A stretch of DNA of 64,000 bases, from positions 496,001 through 560,000 of the forward strand of contig CANLOU010000003.1 of NCBI GenBank assembly GCA_947492995.1. Direction: 5' to 3'. How positions within the stretch are numbered: the first letter of the stretch is position 1; every line of letters starts with the position of its first letter. The stretch comes from an uncultured Litoreibacter sp. GTDB lineage: Bacteria > Pseudomonadota > Alphaproteobacteria > Rhodobacterales > Rhodobacteraceae. A program made the position numbers and the translations under genes. The notes under the pieces were generated by a model. It was not told the DNA's origin. It ran no database searches and saw nothing but the letters and a program-made list of their open reading frames with translations. Shown here in pieces: positions 53,994 to 62,930 of the stretch.

Positions 53994-55505
53994 ATGGCCA
54001 ACCCGCTTTACGACGCATTGTTCGGGCAACATCTTGAAAATGACGGGGCTTTCCTGCACCTCGCGGGCGATAAGACGCTGAGCTACAAGGCCTTTCTGGG
54101 ACTGGCCGCGCAATATGCGGGGCTGCTTGGCGATATTGGGCTCAAGCCCGGAGACCGCGTTGCGGTGCAGGTGGCGAAATCACCGCAGGCGCTGGCGGTC
54201 TACGCCGCCTGCGTGCAGGCCGGCGTGATCTTTCTGCCGCTCAACACCGCCTATACCGCCGACGAGGTCGCCTATTTCGTCAAAGACAGCGGCGCGCGGA
54301 TCGTCATCGGTGATGACGGCAAACACGCTGAGTTGCAGCCCATCGCCGCGGCGTGCAACGCCCGGCTCGAAACATTGAACGCGGACGGGTCGGGCTCGTT
54401 TTCGCGAAAGTCAGCCGCGTTCCCGACCACATTTGAAACGGTCGCACGAGACCCAGGCGATCTTGCGGCCTTCCTGTATACCTCGGGGACCACGGGCCGC
54501 TCCAAAGGGGCGATGCTCAGTCAGGACAACCTGCTGTCCAACGCGCGGGTCCTGGAGAAGGAGTGGCGGTTTACGGCATCCGACGTGCTGTTGCATGCCC
54601 TGCCGATTTTCCACACCCACGGGCTGTTCGTGGCGACAAATGTGACCCTGCTGTCAGGCAGCCAGATGATCTTCTTGCCCAAGTTTGATTTGGACGCGGT
54701 CATTGCCAATCTGCCGCGCGCCACCACGATGATGGGGGTTCCGACCTTTTACACCCGCCTGCTTGGCGACGCCCGGTTTACGCAAAGCCTTGCCGCCCAT
54801 ATGCGGTTGTTCGTGTCCGGCAGCGCGCCGCTGCTGGCAGAGACCCATGTGCAATTTGAAGACCGCACCGGGCACCGCATTCTGGAACGCTACGGGATGA
54901 CGGAAACCAACATGAACACCTCCAACCCCTATGAGGGCGAGCGCCGGGCGGGAACCGTCGGGTTCCCGCTGCCAGGGGTCGAGCTGAAAATCACCGACAG
55001 CGCCACCGGCGCCACACTGCCCCAAGGCGAGATCGGCGAGATCGAAGTGCGCGGCGCCAACGTGTTTCAGGGCTATTGGCAGATGCCCGAAAAGACCGCC
55101 GAGGAGCTGCGGCCAGACGGGTTTTTCATCACGGGCGATTTGGGGCAAATTGATGCGGATGGCTATGTGTCAATCGTTGGGCGCAACAAGGACCTGATTA
55201 TCTCGGGCGGCTACAACATCTACCCCAAGGAAATCGAGCTTTTGCTCGACGAACAGGACGGGGTGCTGGAAAGCGCAGTTGTGGGCGTGCCGCACCCCGA
55301 TTTTGGGGAAAGCGTCATTGGCGTCTTGGTGCCCCATCCCGACCAGCAGCTGGATCTGGATCACATCAAGGAATGCGTCGGCAGGTCTCTGGCGCGGTTC
55401 AAACAACCCCAAAAACTTGTGGTGCTGCCCGAACTGCCCCGCAACACGATGGGCAAAGTTCAAAAGAAAGCCCTCCGCGAGGAATTCGCATCGGCGTTTT
55501 CCTGA
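53994..55505 (+). CDS. matB: Malonyl-CoA synthetase
   Basis: The 503-residue acyl-adenylate enzyme has the ATP-binding LYTSGTTGRSKGAMLS, the YGMTETNMNTSNPYEGERR segment typical of MatB, GDLGQIDADGYVSIVGRNKD and the C-terminal lysine in PRNTMGKVQKKALRE. It activates imported malonate with CoA and ATP; MatA then decarboxylates the product. It is the last gene of the operon. The island begins 154 bases downstream. Confidence 0.94.
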   Translation: MANPLYDALFGQHLENDGAFLHLAGDKTLSYKAFLGLAAQYAGLLGDIGLKPGDRVAVQVAKSPQALAVYAACVQAGVIFLPLNTAYTADEVAYFVKDSGARIVIGDDGKHAELQPIAAACNARLETLNADGSGSFSRKSAAFPTTFETVARDPGDLAAFLYTSGTTGRSKGAMLSQDNLLSNARVLEKEWRFTASDVLLHALPIFHTHGLFVATNVTLLSGSQMIFLPKFDLDAVIANLPRATTMMGVPTFYTRLLGDARFTQSLAAHMRLFVSGSAPLLAETHVQFEDRTGHRILERYGMTETNMNTSNPYEGERRAGTVGFPLPGVELKITDSATGATLPQGEIGEIEVRGANVFQGYWQMPEKTAEELRPDGFFITGDLGQIDADGYVSIVGRNKDLIISGGYNIYPKEIELLLDEQDGVLESAVVGVPHPDFGESVIGVLVPHPDQQLDLDHIKECVGRSLARFKQPQKLVVLPELPRNTMGKVQKKALREEFASAFS

Positions 55506-55658
55506 AGCCTGTTTCTTAATATTACGGACGATATTTTTGCCCAACGCAGGCATAGGACCTGTCCGCTCGCTTGATGGCGGCCCCGGTGACCAAGCAACCG
55601 CCCAAAGGGCAGATGGGGCCACGCCCCAATACCACATATCGCAAAGGCATGAATTTGT

Positions 55659-55675
55659 TGGAGGCGAGTACCGGA
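55659..55675. repeat. Left attachment site (attL core), displaced tRNA-Cys 3' end
   Basis: TGGAGGCGAGTACCGGA is an exact 17-base copy of the 3' end of the tRNA-Cys gene at 62,931-62,947, in the same orientation. The sequences diverge on both sides. This is the standard footprint left by an integrase that uses a tRNA 3' end. Confidence 0.92.
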
Positions 55676-56394
55676 CCCGCTGCCATTTTTCTAAGCCATT
55701 GATTAACTTAGTATATCAAGTGTGAGGTTAAATTGTGTGTCTCACTTTGTGCCGCACCTTATGGACCGAATGTGTGGTTTTGTCAAAGTATGAACTTATG
55801 ACATGCCGATGAATTCTTAACAGATATAACCATGAATATCTAAGCCGAAGTATCCTAAGTGTTTATTATATAAGAAATATATCGGCTCTAAGGTTAACCG
55901 AAAACAAATAGATACCCTAAGAAAGGTAAGAGTATTGAAGGGCGATATTCTACACGGATAACGAGAATTAGATTGAATGCAAAGTATAAGAATAAGAATT
56001 GACATCATTATGCTAAGTATATGAAAATACGTATAAATATATGGATCAGACAGATACCTGAATTCTCAAATTCATTGAATAAGCAGTAATATAGCTCAAA
56101 CAGATACCGCATTACCTCTGTCTATATGTGCGCAGTTCGGAATATCCTATATAAAACATATAGATACGGGCTTTCGAGGTGATTATATCTCAAAGCGCGT
56201 ACTTCTGCCGATCGTTTGCAAAGTCACTGTGTAGTCATGTCTTCAAGTAGTCAATTGGTTGTCGGGTCTACGAGCGCCACCAAAAGACAGGATAGACTGC
56301 GTGGTCGTGCTGAACGGCAAGGTATTGGGGAAGGTCGGGCTTCGCTTGGTAGTATATCCGACCGCGAAAAAATGTTCTGAAAATTTTTGAGCGA
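55676..56394. other. AT-rich gene-less left end of the island
   Basis: These 719 bases are strikingly AT-rich and hold no credible gene; the short frame at 55,817-56,008 has no ribosome site and no family look. AGATAC occurs four times (55,910, 56,052, 56,102, 56,162) at irregular spacing. The left arm repeat lies at 55,736-55,757. Confidence 0.7.
55736..55757 (+). repeat. Putative integrase arm-type site, left
   Basis: TGTGTCTCACTTTGTGCCGCAC matches the right-end copy at 62,870-62,891 at 19 of 22 bases by eye, in the same orientation. It lies 60 bases inside the left core repeat. Confidence 0.6.
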
Positions 56395-56637
56395 TCATTC
56401 GTCCATTGATGCAAGTTTGTGGACAATCTCAGATGCGTCGAAGTCCAGTGCCTCGCTTAGCTTAATCAACTCGACAACATCAACGCGGCGCTCGCCACTT
56501 TCAAGTCTTGCAATAAAGGATTGGTAGACCTTCATACTCTTGGCAAGTTCCACTTGTTTCAAGCCTGCCTCTGTTCGCTTTTCCACAAGAAAGCGGACCA
56601 ATGCGTCGTGTCGTTGGTCTCCAAGAGTTTTAGGCAT
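56395..56637 (-). CDS. XRE-family helix-turn-helix repressor
   Basis: The 80-residue protein is a single HTH_3 domain: LVEKRTEAGLKQVELAKSM, then VYQSFIARLESGERRVDVVE, then LIKLSEALDFDASEI. It has no ligand or protease domain, as is usual for small island regulators. GAGG five bases upstream favours ATG 56,637 over 56,658. It is divergent from the small membrane gene, with a tandem operator between, so autoregulation is likely. Confidence 0.88.
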   Translation of the reverse strand: MPKTLGDQRHDALVRFLVEKRTEAGLKQVELAKSMKVYQSFIARLESGERRVDVVELIKLSEALDFDASEIVHKLASMDE

Positions 56638-56674
56638 GAAGTCCTCGCACAACTGCATCGGACCGATTGACTAA

Positions 56675-56704
56675 ATCTAAAATTCAGATATCTAAAATTC
56701 AGAT
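56675..56704. promoter_or_regulatory. Tandem operator for the XRE repressor
   Basis: ATCTAAAATTCAGAT occurs twice in direct tandem, with no spacer (56,675-56,689 and 56,690-56,704). Each copy is itself an imperfect palindrome. It sits between the divergent repressor and small-membrane genes. Confidence 0.8.
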
Positions 56705-56722
56705 ATTTTGGAGGTACTTTAA

Positions 56723-57010
56723 GTGATCGGTGTAGTCCTGTTCATAGTTGTTGCAGCGCTCTTACTTCGGCAATGGACAATCCACAGTGGTAAAAGGTTT
56801 GTCCGCGCTGCAATGTATCTGGAAGCACTACCAAGCGTGGCATCGCCTCAAGAGGCCAACTCACTTGTGTCTGAAATATGCACCCGCAAGTCGGACCCCG
56901 AGAACGATGTATTTGTTATCCAAAGGGCAAGGGCCTTCGCCCACAACTACTTTGATGGGAAGCAACAACTTGTCGTTCAGGTTGCGCGATCAAAGGGCTT
57001 TTTGGGTTAG
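56723..57010 (+). CDS. Small membrane-anchored protein
   Basis: The 95-residue product starts with GTG 56,723, eight bases after GGAGG (56,710-56,714). It has one N-terminal helix (VVLFIVVAALLLRQWTI) and a soluble remainder with a possible helical region (FVRAAMYLEALPSVASPQEA). No family is recognised. It is under the same tandem operator as the repressor, so it may be a regulated part of the island's function or a toxin-like protein. The 231 bases between it and the KAP gene hold no other gene that I can support. Confidence 0.7.
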   Translation: MIGVVLFIVVAALLLRQWTIHSGKRFVRAAMYLEALPSVASPQEANSLVSEICTRKSDPENDVFVIQRARAFAHNYFDGKQQLVVQVARSKGFLG

Positions 57011-57241
57011 CGCGTCGCGCACAGAAGTGGTTTGTGCGTTACGTTCATCGGATGCAGTGCGGAGTTTGATCATCATGGTTTAGCTTTCCCAACAGTGATC
57101 GGCCCATAGCTGCCGTTCTCCCACCCTCGGCAATGCTGCAATGTGGCCGATCATTGCGGACATTCGCTGCAAGCGCAAAGTTCACCTACGTCAAAAGCTT
57201 CGCCCTCAAGCGCTCGGCTTCAAATTCAGCAACCACTTTGC

Positions 57242-60200
57242 TCAATCGGCAGGATCATCATCTTCGACACTTACGCTTTCGTAGCTGGGAAAGAGTCCAT
57301 TCCAAACAAGACGTGTTCTTTTAGCACCTATTACTACATCACTTACTTTGCGGCTAAATTCGCGATCTTCTTCCTGCTTGGCAAAATTCTCCATGGAACC
57401 TGTTAGAAGATCTTTAGTGGCATCCGCCGAATGCTTGATGAAGTCCGCAACCCGCTTGCGCCCCAACTTAACAAACGCTAACAAAAGTTGACGGTTTTTC
57501 GCATCAAGCGCAGTGCTCAAGAAATGCCTTATGATGTTCTCTTTCTCAGCAGCCATGACCCTATCGCCATCTGTTACAACTCCGACAATGACATCTGGCA
57601 TTACGCGCATTGCATTTTGTAAACCTTTTGCGGTCACTGATCGAACACCCTCCCGACACTGGCGAAACAGATCAGAATGGAAGCTCTTCGGGATTGTTTG
57701 GAAGACTGCGTCAAAGTTGATTGCCGAAGACGAGACGTCAGTATTTTCATCTAGGACGTTGAGAACAAAACTCTGAAATGAAGACCTAAACCTTTCATCT
57801 GGCATGGAAATTTCTGAAAGAGCTGAATACTCAACAAGTAGGGAAACCTCATGAGAACTGGATGCTAGGTAAGAAGCCCAATCGTCTCCGTTTATAGATA
57901 GAAGCTCTTTTCGAACTAAATCGAATAGGTTCTGATAACCCTCATTGGTTGCATCTCTGATTTTTCCTAGCGCGCCTGATGGCACATCTCTCAGTTTTGT
58001 TTTGCCAACTTCTTCAGTAGTAAATCTATCTTGGAGTTGACTAATCACTCTACCAAAATCTGTACCAAGAACTCTATCGAGATAGCCAAAGTGTCCCAAT
58101 AGCGTAGGTAGCCCGATATATGGTAACGGTGGTTTTTCGAATGCTTTTCTAACCACGCCGTCAATCAAAGTGTGCGCAGTGTACTTATCGCCATCTTTAA
58201 TCCACCTTGTTACAATCTTTCGCTCTTGAGCGTGGGCTGCAATAGCACTGAGCTGCTCGTCCGATAAGTCCACTTCGCCATCGTAGAGTTGCTTAAAGCG
58301 CTCGTAACCAGCTTTTGCAGTAGTTGTCGGCGCCGCACCAGCGACACCCTTTAATGCAGGCAGTTCTTCGCCAGAAAGCTGTGTGTGCGCGAGAAATATT
58401 GCGTGGGCAACTCCTTCATCATTGTCGCTCTCTTCGAATACTTCTCCAAAACCATCGAAAAATACCGAACTGCGAAGGATTGGCGCAATGTCCAAGGATT
58501 CACGGACGTCTTTTGGTGCCTTGTTCATCAATAGAACCAGAATCTTCAACGTTCTTGAGAATTTTTCGGTTTCATGCGTTTCTGCATCTTGCAGGTTTTT
58601 AATTACTTTTTGCCCAACAAGTGACCATTGAGAACTTTTCACTGCATTGGCGTTAAGAAGCTCTGAAAATGCCTCAAATGCCAGGTGGTAGTTCTCATCA
58701 GCAAAATCGATCAATGGATTTTCGTCCGTGTCGTTTTTGGGTACAGGCATTGAAATCTTACCATGTGCTTTCAATGGAATAGCATACTCATGGGAACCGT
58801 AAGCGCAGCCAAGCAAAAAATCGGGAATACTAGGAAGAGAAACCGTCGATAATGCGCTTTCAACCATTGATAGACCGGCATCAGGTTTGAATATTTCCCT
58901 TACGTCGCTTAGGAAACTTACCCAATTGCGCCCCATTCGATAGTCCGCCGGTTCCTCAGTTGAAATACTATTCAGCGCCTTCCTCAAAATTGTACGAAGT
59001 ACGCTTGAGACCCTGTCTTCCCCACAATAACTCACCAGACTAAGGTAGTCGGAGTATTGTTCTTCGACCAACACAATTTCTTTTACCTCACTCAAGGATA
59101 GGCAAAGCCCCTCGATGATTTGGCTTCTGGCGTCCCCGTCGTGTTCCTCAAAAAGCTTTCCAAAGTTACGAATGACTTGACCTAGCTCGCCAGAGCTTGA
59201 CCATATTCTCTGGCTATTCGCTATCACTTCGCCAACTCTCAATTCAAAGCCTTTTGATTTCGAAAGAGCTATCAACTCGTCCGCAGAACTGGCCTCGGCG
59301 GCACTTAAAATTCTGCTGTCCAAAAGCAGTTCAAGCGCAAGATCGCTATCTACATTGTACAACAGCGCTGCTAGGTTTTCTTCGAGCTGCGTGTCAGGAG
59401 CCAAACGGCGGATTCTCGAATCCAAGAACTCTTCGTCTGTCAAAACGTATGGGTCGTCTTCAATCGCCTCACGAAAGCAGATGAACACAGCGACAGTCGT
59501 AAGATCGTATGTTCCGAGGTGCATTTCGAACAAGCCAGTCAACTCGTTAATGAATGCAATGATCTGGCGCGGAGTAAATTGTTTGTTTCGAGCTCCAAAG
59601 TGAGAATTAAAAATCAAATAGCAACGAAAAAGTTCATCCGCATCATTGTAGTTGGGCAACGCTTCAGCAATTTTGCTTTCAAAGAAAGCGCGCGAGTTTG
59701 ACATAACTGGCGGAGCAACATGCAATATCTCGTCAAACGTCTTTGATAGTAGCTCCCTTCGGACGAATACTCCTTCGTTGTCTATATTTCCATCATCGTC
59801 AAAGGCATTTGTTGGCAAGATATGAGCGCGATCATAGGGGACAATTGCTGTAATTTCCGAGTTTTTTTTAGCGTTAGAAGCCGTGCCGTTCTTAGTGAAA
59901 ATCGAGCGTACAGCGGACCAATAGTCATCTAGGTCCTCTTTTGGAATTCGGTCTATGTTATCTAGAACCAGAACGATCTTGTTTTTTGGACCTTGAATTG
60001 TTGTTAAAATCTCTGTCAACGTTTCTTGGAACTCAAAGTCGTTCGGGTCTACCTCTCGGATGTGTTGGGTAACTTCTTGGCTCTCGTATTGCTTGGCACT
60101 GATCAAGAGAGTTCGTGACAGAGAGGACCTAAACGATGGGTCTTTGTCACTGCTTTTAGCATACTTAAGGAGGGCTCGCAGTAGCGTTGCAACTAAAAAA

Positions 60201-60757
60201 AAGTATAAACAGATCATAGGACCGGATTTTAGGAAGACTACTGCAGGATCATCAAAAACCTTCTTAGCCCAAAAGTAGAATATCGGTAAGAAAGGAAGGA
60301 CCACTAGAACCGCAACACCATACCAATCTAGCATTGGGTTACTGTCGGTGGTCAGATGTTTTGTCTTTCCCTTTACCTTTTGCTCAATCAACTTGAGCTT
60401 GTCTTTTTTCTTAGGAAACTCAGAAAGTGACCAAGACACGAGATGTTCAAGAAATGTTCGCCGGAAAGCTGTGCCTTGGGACTTCCATATGTCAAATGTA
60501 AAGAAGCTGAAACGGGTCGAAGTTCCCTGATCCTGGTCGACAAGTTGCTTCTCCGCCATCTCGACGACACTTGACTTACCGCTTCCCCACGCACCTTCCA
60601 ACCCAATCGCACGATCTTCGGATTCAAATTCTGCGATGGCATCGGCTAATGCTAAAGCCGTTTTGTGATGTCCCTTACCATCAAAAAGATCTTTCTTAAT
60701 TGGCGCGTCGATCAATATCTTACGTTTAAATACTTGCTTATCGCCCAACGCTTTCAC
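57242..60757 (-). CDS. KAP-family P-loop NTPase with two membrane segments
   Basis: The 1171-residue protein has Walker A at residues 55-63 (GAWGSGKSS) and Walker B at 261-270 (IVLVLDNIDR), with Asp266 and Asp269. Two hydrophobic helices lie between them, at about 144-163 and 178-197. This is the hallmark of KAP NTPases, in which membrane helices are inserted into the P-loop domain. The remaining 800 residues look helical and repeat-like, without a domain I know. KAP proteins include PifA, which excludes phage T7 on the F plasmid. The start is GTG 60,757; TTG 60,748 with GAGGTG upstream is a good alternative. Function inferred: phage or plasmid exclusion. Confidence 0.85.
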   Translation of the reverse strand: MKALGDKQVFKRKILIDAPIKKDLFDGKGHHKTALALADAIAEFESEDRAIGLEGAWGSGKSSVVEMAEKQLVDQDQGTSTRFSFFTFDIWKSQGTAFRRTFLEHLVSWSLSEFPKKKDKLKLIEQKVKGKTKHLTTDSNPMLDWYGVAVLVVLPFLPIFYFWAKKVFDDPAVVFLKSGPMICLYFFLVATLLRALLKYAKSSDKDPSFRSSLSRTLLISAKQYESQEVTQHIREVDPNDFEFQETLTEILTTIQGPKNKIVLVLDNIDRIPKEDLDDYWSAVRSIFTKNGTASNAKKNSEITAIVPYDRAHILPTNAFDDDGNIDNEGVFVRRELLSKTFDEILHVAPPVMSNSRAFFESKIAEALPNYNDADELFRCYLIFNSHFGARNKQFTPRQIIAFINELTGLFEMHLGTYDLTTVAVFICFREAIEDDPYVLTDEEFLDSRIRRLAPDTQLEENLAALLYNVDSDLALELLLDSRILSAAEASSADELIALSKSKGFELRVGEVIANSQRIWSSSGELGQVIRNFGKLFEEHDGDARSQIIEGLCLSLSEVKEIVLVEEQYSDYLSLVSYCGEDRVSSVLRTILRKALNSISTEEPADYRMGRNWVSFLSDVREIFKPDAGLSMVESALSTVSLPSIPDFLLGCAYGSHEYAIPLKAHGKISMPVPKNDTDENPLIDFADENYHLAFEAFSELLNANAVKSSQWSLVGQKVIKNLQDAETHETEKFSRTLKILVLLMNKAPKDVRESLDIAPILRSSVFFDGFGEVFEESDNDEGVAHAIFLAHTQLSGEELPALKGVAGAAPTTTAKAGYERFKQLYDGEVDLSDEQLSAIAAHAQERKIVTRWIKDGDKYTAHTLIDGVVRKAFEKPPLPYIGLPTLLGHFGYLDRVLGTDFGRVISQLQDRFTTEEVGKTKLRDVPSGALGKIRDATNEGYQNLFDLVRKELLSINGDDWASYLASSSHEVSLLVEYSALSEISMPDERFRSSFQSFVLNVLDENTDVSSSAINFDAVFQTIPKSFHSDLFRQCREGVRSVTAKGLQNAMRVMPDVIVGVVTDGDRVMAAEKENIIRHFLSTALDAKNRQLLLAFVKLGRKRVADFIKHSADATKDLLTGSMENFAKQEEDREFSRKVSDVVIGAKRTRLVWNGLFPSYESVSVEDDDPAD

Positions 60758-61291
60758 CTCGAAATCAAGAATGTAACCTACCTTTTACGAGTAACCCTTA
60801 AAGTTGTTTATCACAATGCTGTTCAACTCGATACAATGGGCATCCCAGCGCATATTATCCTTTATGTCAGCAACACGGTCATTGTTTTCGATATGCGCCA
60901 GTGAGCAGTTGTAAGTGCGGCGGTTGTCCGAAGAATTCCTACCTACCTACACATTTGCTACTCAGCCTCGGAAAGAAGAGGTTGAACCCTACCCTCACCA
61001 AAGCGGGTCGCGAGGTAATGGTGAAAGCCGTTTTGGGTAGGTCCATACCGTTCAACGAGGCGACCGCACATAATGTTTATGTTGAAGGTCCGCTTTTTCC
61101 ATGCCTAATCTGAAGCTTCATTCCTGCAGCGAAAGTCTCCTTCCCGCCCCGCACCACGATAGTAAAGTCATTTTATCAAAGTTTGTTCGTCACGTGTGGA
61201 AGGCTCGTCGTAGATGAAAATTGGCACTTATGCTCCAAAACCAGCTTTCGAGAACTCCTACCAACTAAGCTGCAGCCTATGGTCAGCATTT
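60758..61291. other. Gene-less spacer between KAP and integrase genes
   Basis: These 534 bases hold no credible gene. The frame at 60,901-61,113 (70 residues) lacks a ribosome site and a recognisable family. Base composition alternates between AT-rich and more balanced parts, which suggests decayed remnants. The KAP promoter should lie in its left part. Confidence 0.6.
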
Positions 61292-62863
61292 TCATGCCTC
61301 GAAGTGATCGACCGCTTCCTTCAATTGAGCGAGTGTGTAGCCTTCTTTGAAATATGAAGCCTGAGTCACCCCTTCCTGAGCATGGCCGACCAGACCTTTT
61401 ATAACAGGCTCTGCTACGTTTGCTTGCGCCAGTCTGGTAATCATTGTGTGTCGGAAACTGTGGAAGACAAGAGATGGTTCTTTTAGTCCAAGCTTGGGTA
61501 AGAAGGTCTCGTTGCACCAACGGCCTAGGCTACGGCCATACCCTCCGTTTGCATTGAAGTTGTAGTCCGAGAATAAGCGGTTATTACTCCTCTGGCTTTC
61601 AACAAATTTAAGAAAACCCAAGTTGATCATCTCACTGTGGAGGGGAACTTTACGTCTACTCGCATCGGCCTTCACACGCTTCATGCCGTTGCCTTCGTCG
61701 GTAATGTTCAGAAACCATATACTGTCTTCGCATTGAACGTCTGCAGTTTCGAGTTGGCAGATTTCGTTTAACCTTGCTCCAGTGAATAGTCCCAAGAGTG
61801 AGGCCCACTTGTTACTTTCCTTTCGCACAAGGCCGGAGGGGTTCTGGGTCAGCTCATTGAAGATCAACGCCGTTTGCTCCTTTGAGAACGGTTTTCGCTC
61901 CGTTGCAGCATTCTTGGCCTTTGGTACTTTCATGCCCTCAAACAACTTGTGTGGTGCGTGGCCGTGCCGCTCTGACCAGTCGAAGAACCGACGAAAAGTG
62001 TCGATGTGGCTGTTGATGGTCTTGGGCGATATCCTCCTGTGACCTTTCACTTTGACTGCTTCTGACAAGGACAAAGCTTTCAATGCAGGTTTGGTGTTTC
62101 GGCTTGCAGGTAGAGCCTGCAGTACCTTTTTGACCTCGCTTGCGTCTTGCTTGGAGATCGCTTCCAAAAGGCGCTCTGAACCAAAATACTCGACAAGGAT
62201 ATTAAGATAAGCCCGGACCTGCTTTCTGGTCTTTTCTGGCCACTGACGGGAGTGCTCGTCTATGAAGTCATCGATGGCGCGACCCAGCGGCGCAGAGGCG
62301 GGCGGAGAGGGCGCAATCGTTACGGCAGGCGCATCGTCGTAGGAATAGTGCTCAAGGCGCTCAGCGGCCTTTAAAACGGCCCGCAGCATATCCCGGCGAC
62401 CTTTGCGAAGCTCTTGTTGCATCGCTGGCTGACTATCGCGCCAATCCTGAGCCGAAATTCCAGATTTTCGTATAAACCGACGCACCTTAAGGTATTGATT
62501 GGTATCGCGCTCATGAGTGAGATGATCTTCATGGTCCAGCATCTCACAGCGCACGTCTTCCAATGCGTTCTGAGTGAGGCCGCGAGTGTCTAACCAGTGA
62601 AGGTACTGCTGAAGTTGAGCCTTGAAGTAGGCCGTAACCATCTCCCGAATTTCGTTTCTCTTGTAGGACGTCAAGTCATTGTTATCCCTCATTACTCGCC
62701 CACAGGATGCAAGATGTCTGGCAAGATCACCAGCGCGATCTGGGCATCGTGTTCGAAGGGATAACTTGATTGTTTGTCGGGTTTGGCCTTCAATCGTCGG
62801 AAGTGGCCAACGGAAGTAATAAACTCCATGCCTTGAAGGGCTTAGATAAGATGACAGCATCAT
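61292..62863 (-). CDS. int: Tyrosine-type site-specific integrase
   Basis: The 523-residue recombinase has Arg364 (GLFTGARLNEI), His468 and Arg471 (LVFHSFRHTMITRL), His494 (GLVGHAQ) and the nucleophile Tyr504 (TQASYF); a lysine around 398-405 completes the set. The N-terminus (SPSRHGVYYFRWPLP) is of the type found in alphaproteobacterial island integrases. A SAM-like core-binding domain spans about 195-300. It lies 67 bases from the tRNA-Cys 3' end, the expected place. The right arm site overlaps the region just upstream of the start. All catalytic residues are present, so the island may still be able to excise. Confidence 0.93.
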   Translation of the reverse strand: MMLSSYLSPSRHGVYYFRWPLPTIEGQTRQTIKLSLRTRCPDRAGDLARHLASCGRVMRDNNDLTSYKRNEIREMVTAYFKAQLQQYLHWLDTRGLTQNALEDVRCEMLDHEDHLTHERDTNQYLKVRRFIRKSGISAQDWRDSQPAMQQELRKGRRDMLRAVLKAAERLEHYSYDDAPAVTIAPSPPASAPLGRAIDDFIDEHSRQWPEKTRKQVRAYLNILVEYFGSERLLEAISKQDASEVKKVLQALPASRNTKPALKALSLSEAVKVKGHRRISPKTINSHIDTFRRFFDWSERHGHAPHKLFEGMKVPKAKNAATERKPFSKEQTALIFNELTQNPSGLVRKESNKWASLLGLFTGARLNEICQLETADVQCEDSIWFLNITDEGNGMKRVKADASRRKVPLHSEMINLGFLKFVESQRSNNRLFSDYNFNANGGYGRSLGRWCNETFLPKLGLKEPSLVFHSFRHTMITRLAQANVAEPVIKGLVGHAQEGVTQASYFKEGYTLAQLKEAVDHFEA

Positions 62864-62869
62864 AGGTCA

Positions 62870-62891
62870 TGTGTCCCACTTTGTGTCACAC
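62870..62891 (+). repeat. Putative integrase arm-type site, right
   Basis: TGTGTCCCACTTTGTGTCAC plus AC is the partner of the left-end copy at 55,736-55,757. It lies 39 bases inside the right core repeat, just upstream of the integrase start. Confidence 0.6.
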
Positions 62892-62930
62892 TTGACGTAT
62901 TGAAAGCTAAGTTGCTGATTTAGAATAAAA

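Noticed and set aside
55817-56008. A 63-codon minus-strand frame in the AT-rich island end
   Set aside because: No ribosome site and no protein-like pattern; expected by chance in AT-rich DNA.
55910-56167. Four AGATAC motifs as iterons of a replication origin
   Set aside because: Spacing (142, 50, 60) is irregular, flanking bases differ, and there is no replication protein gene in the island.
60901-61113. A 70-codon frame between KAP and integrase genes
   Set aside because: No ribosome site and no recognisable family; it may be a remnant, but I cannot support it as a gene.
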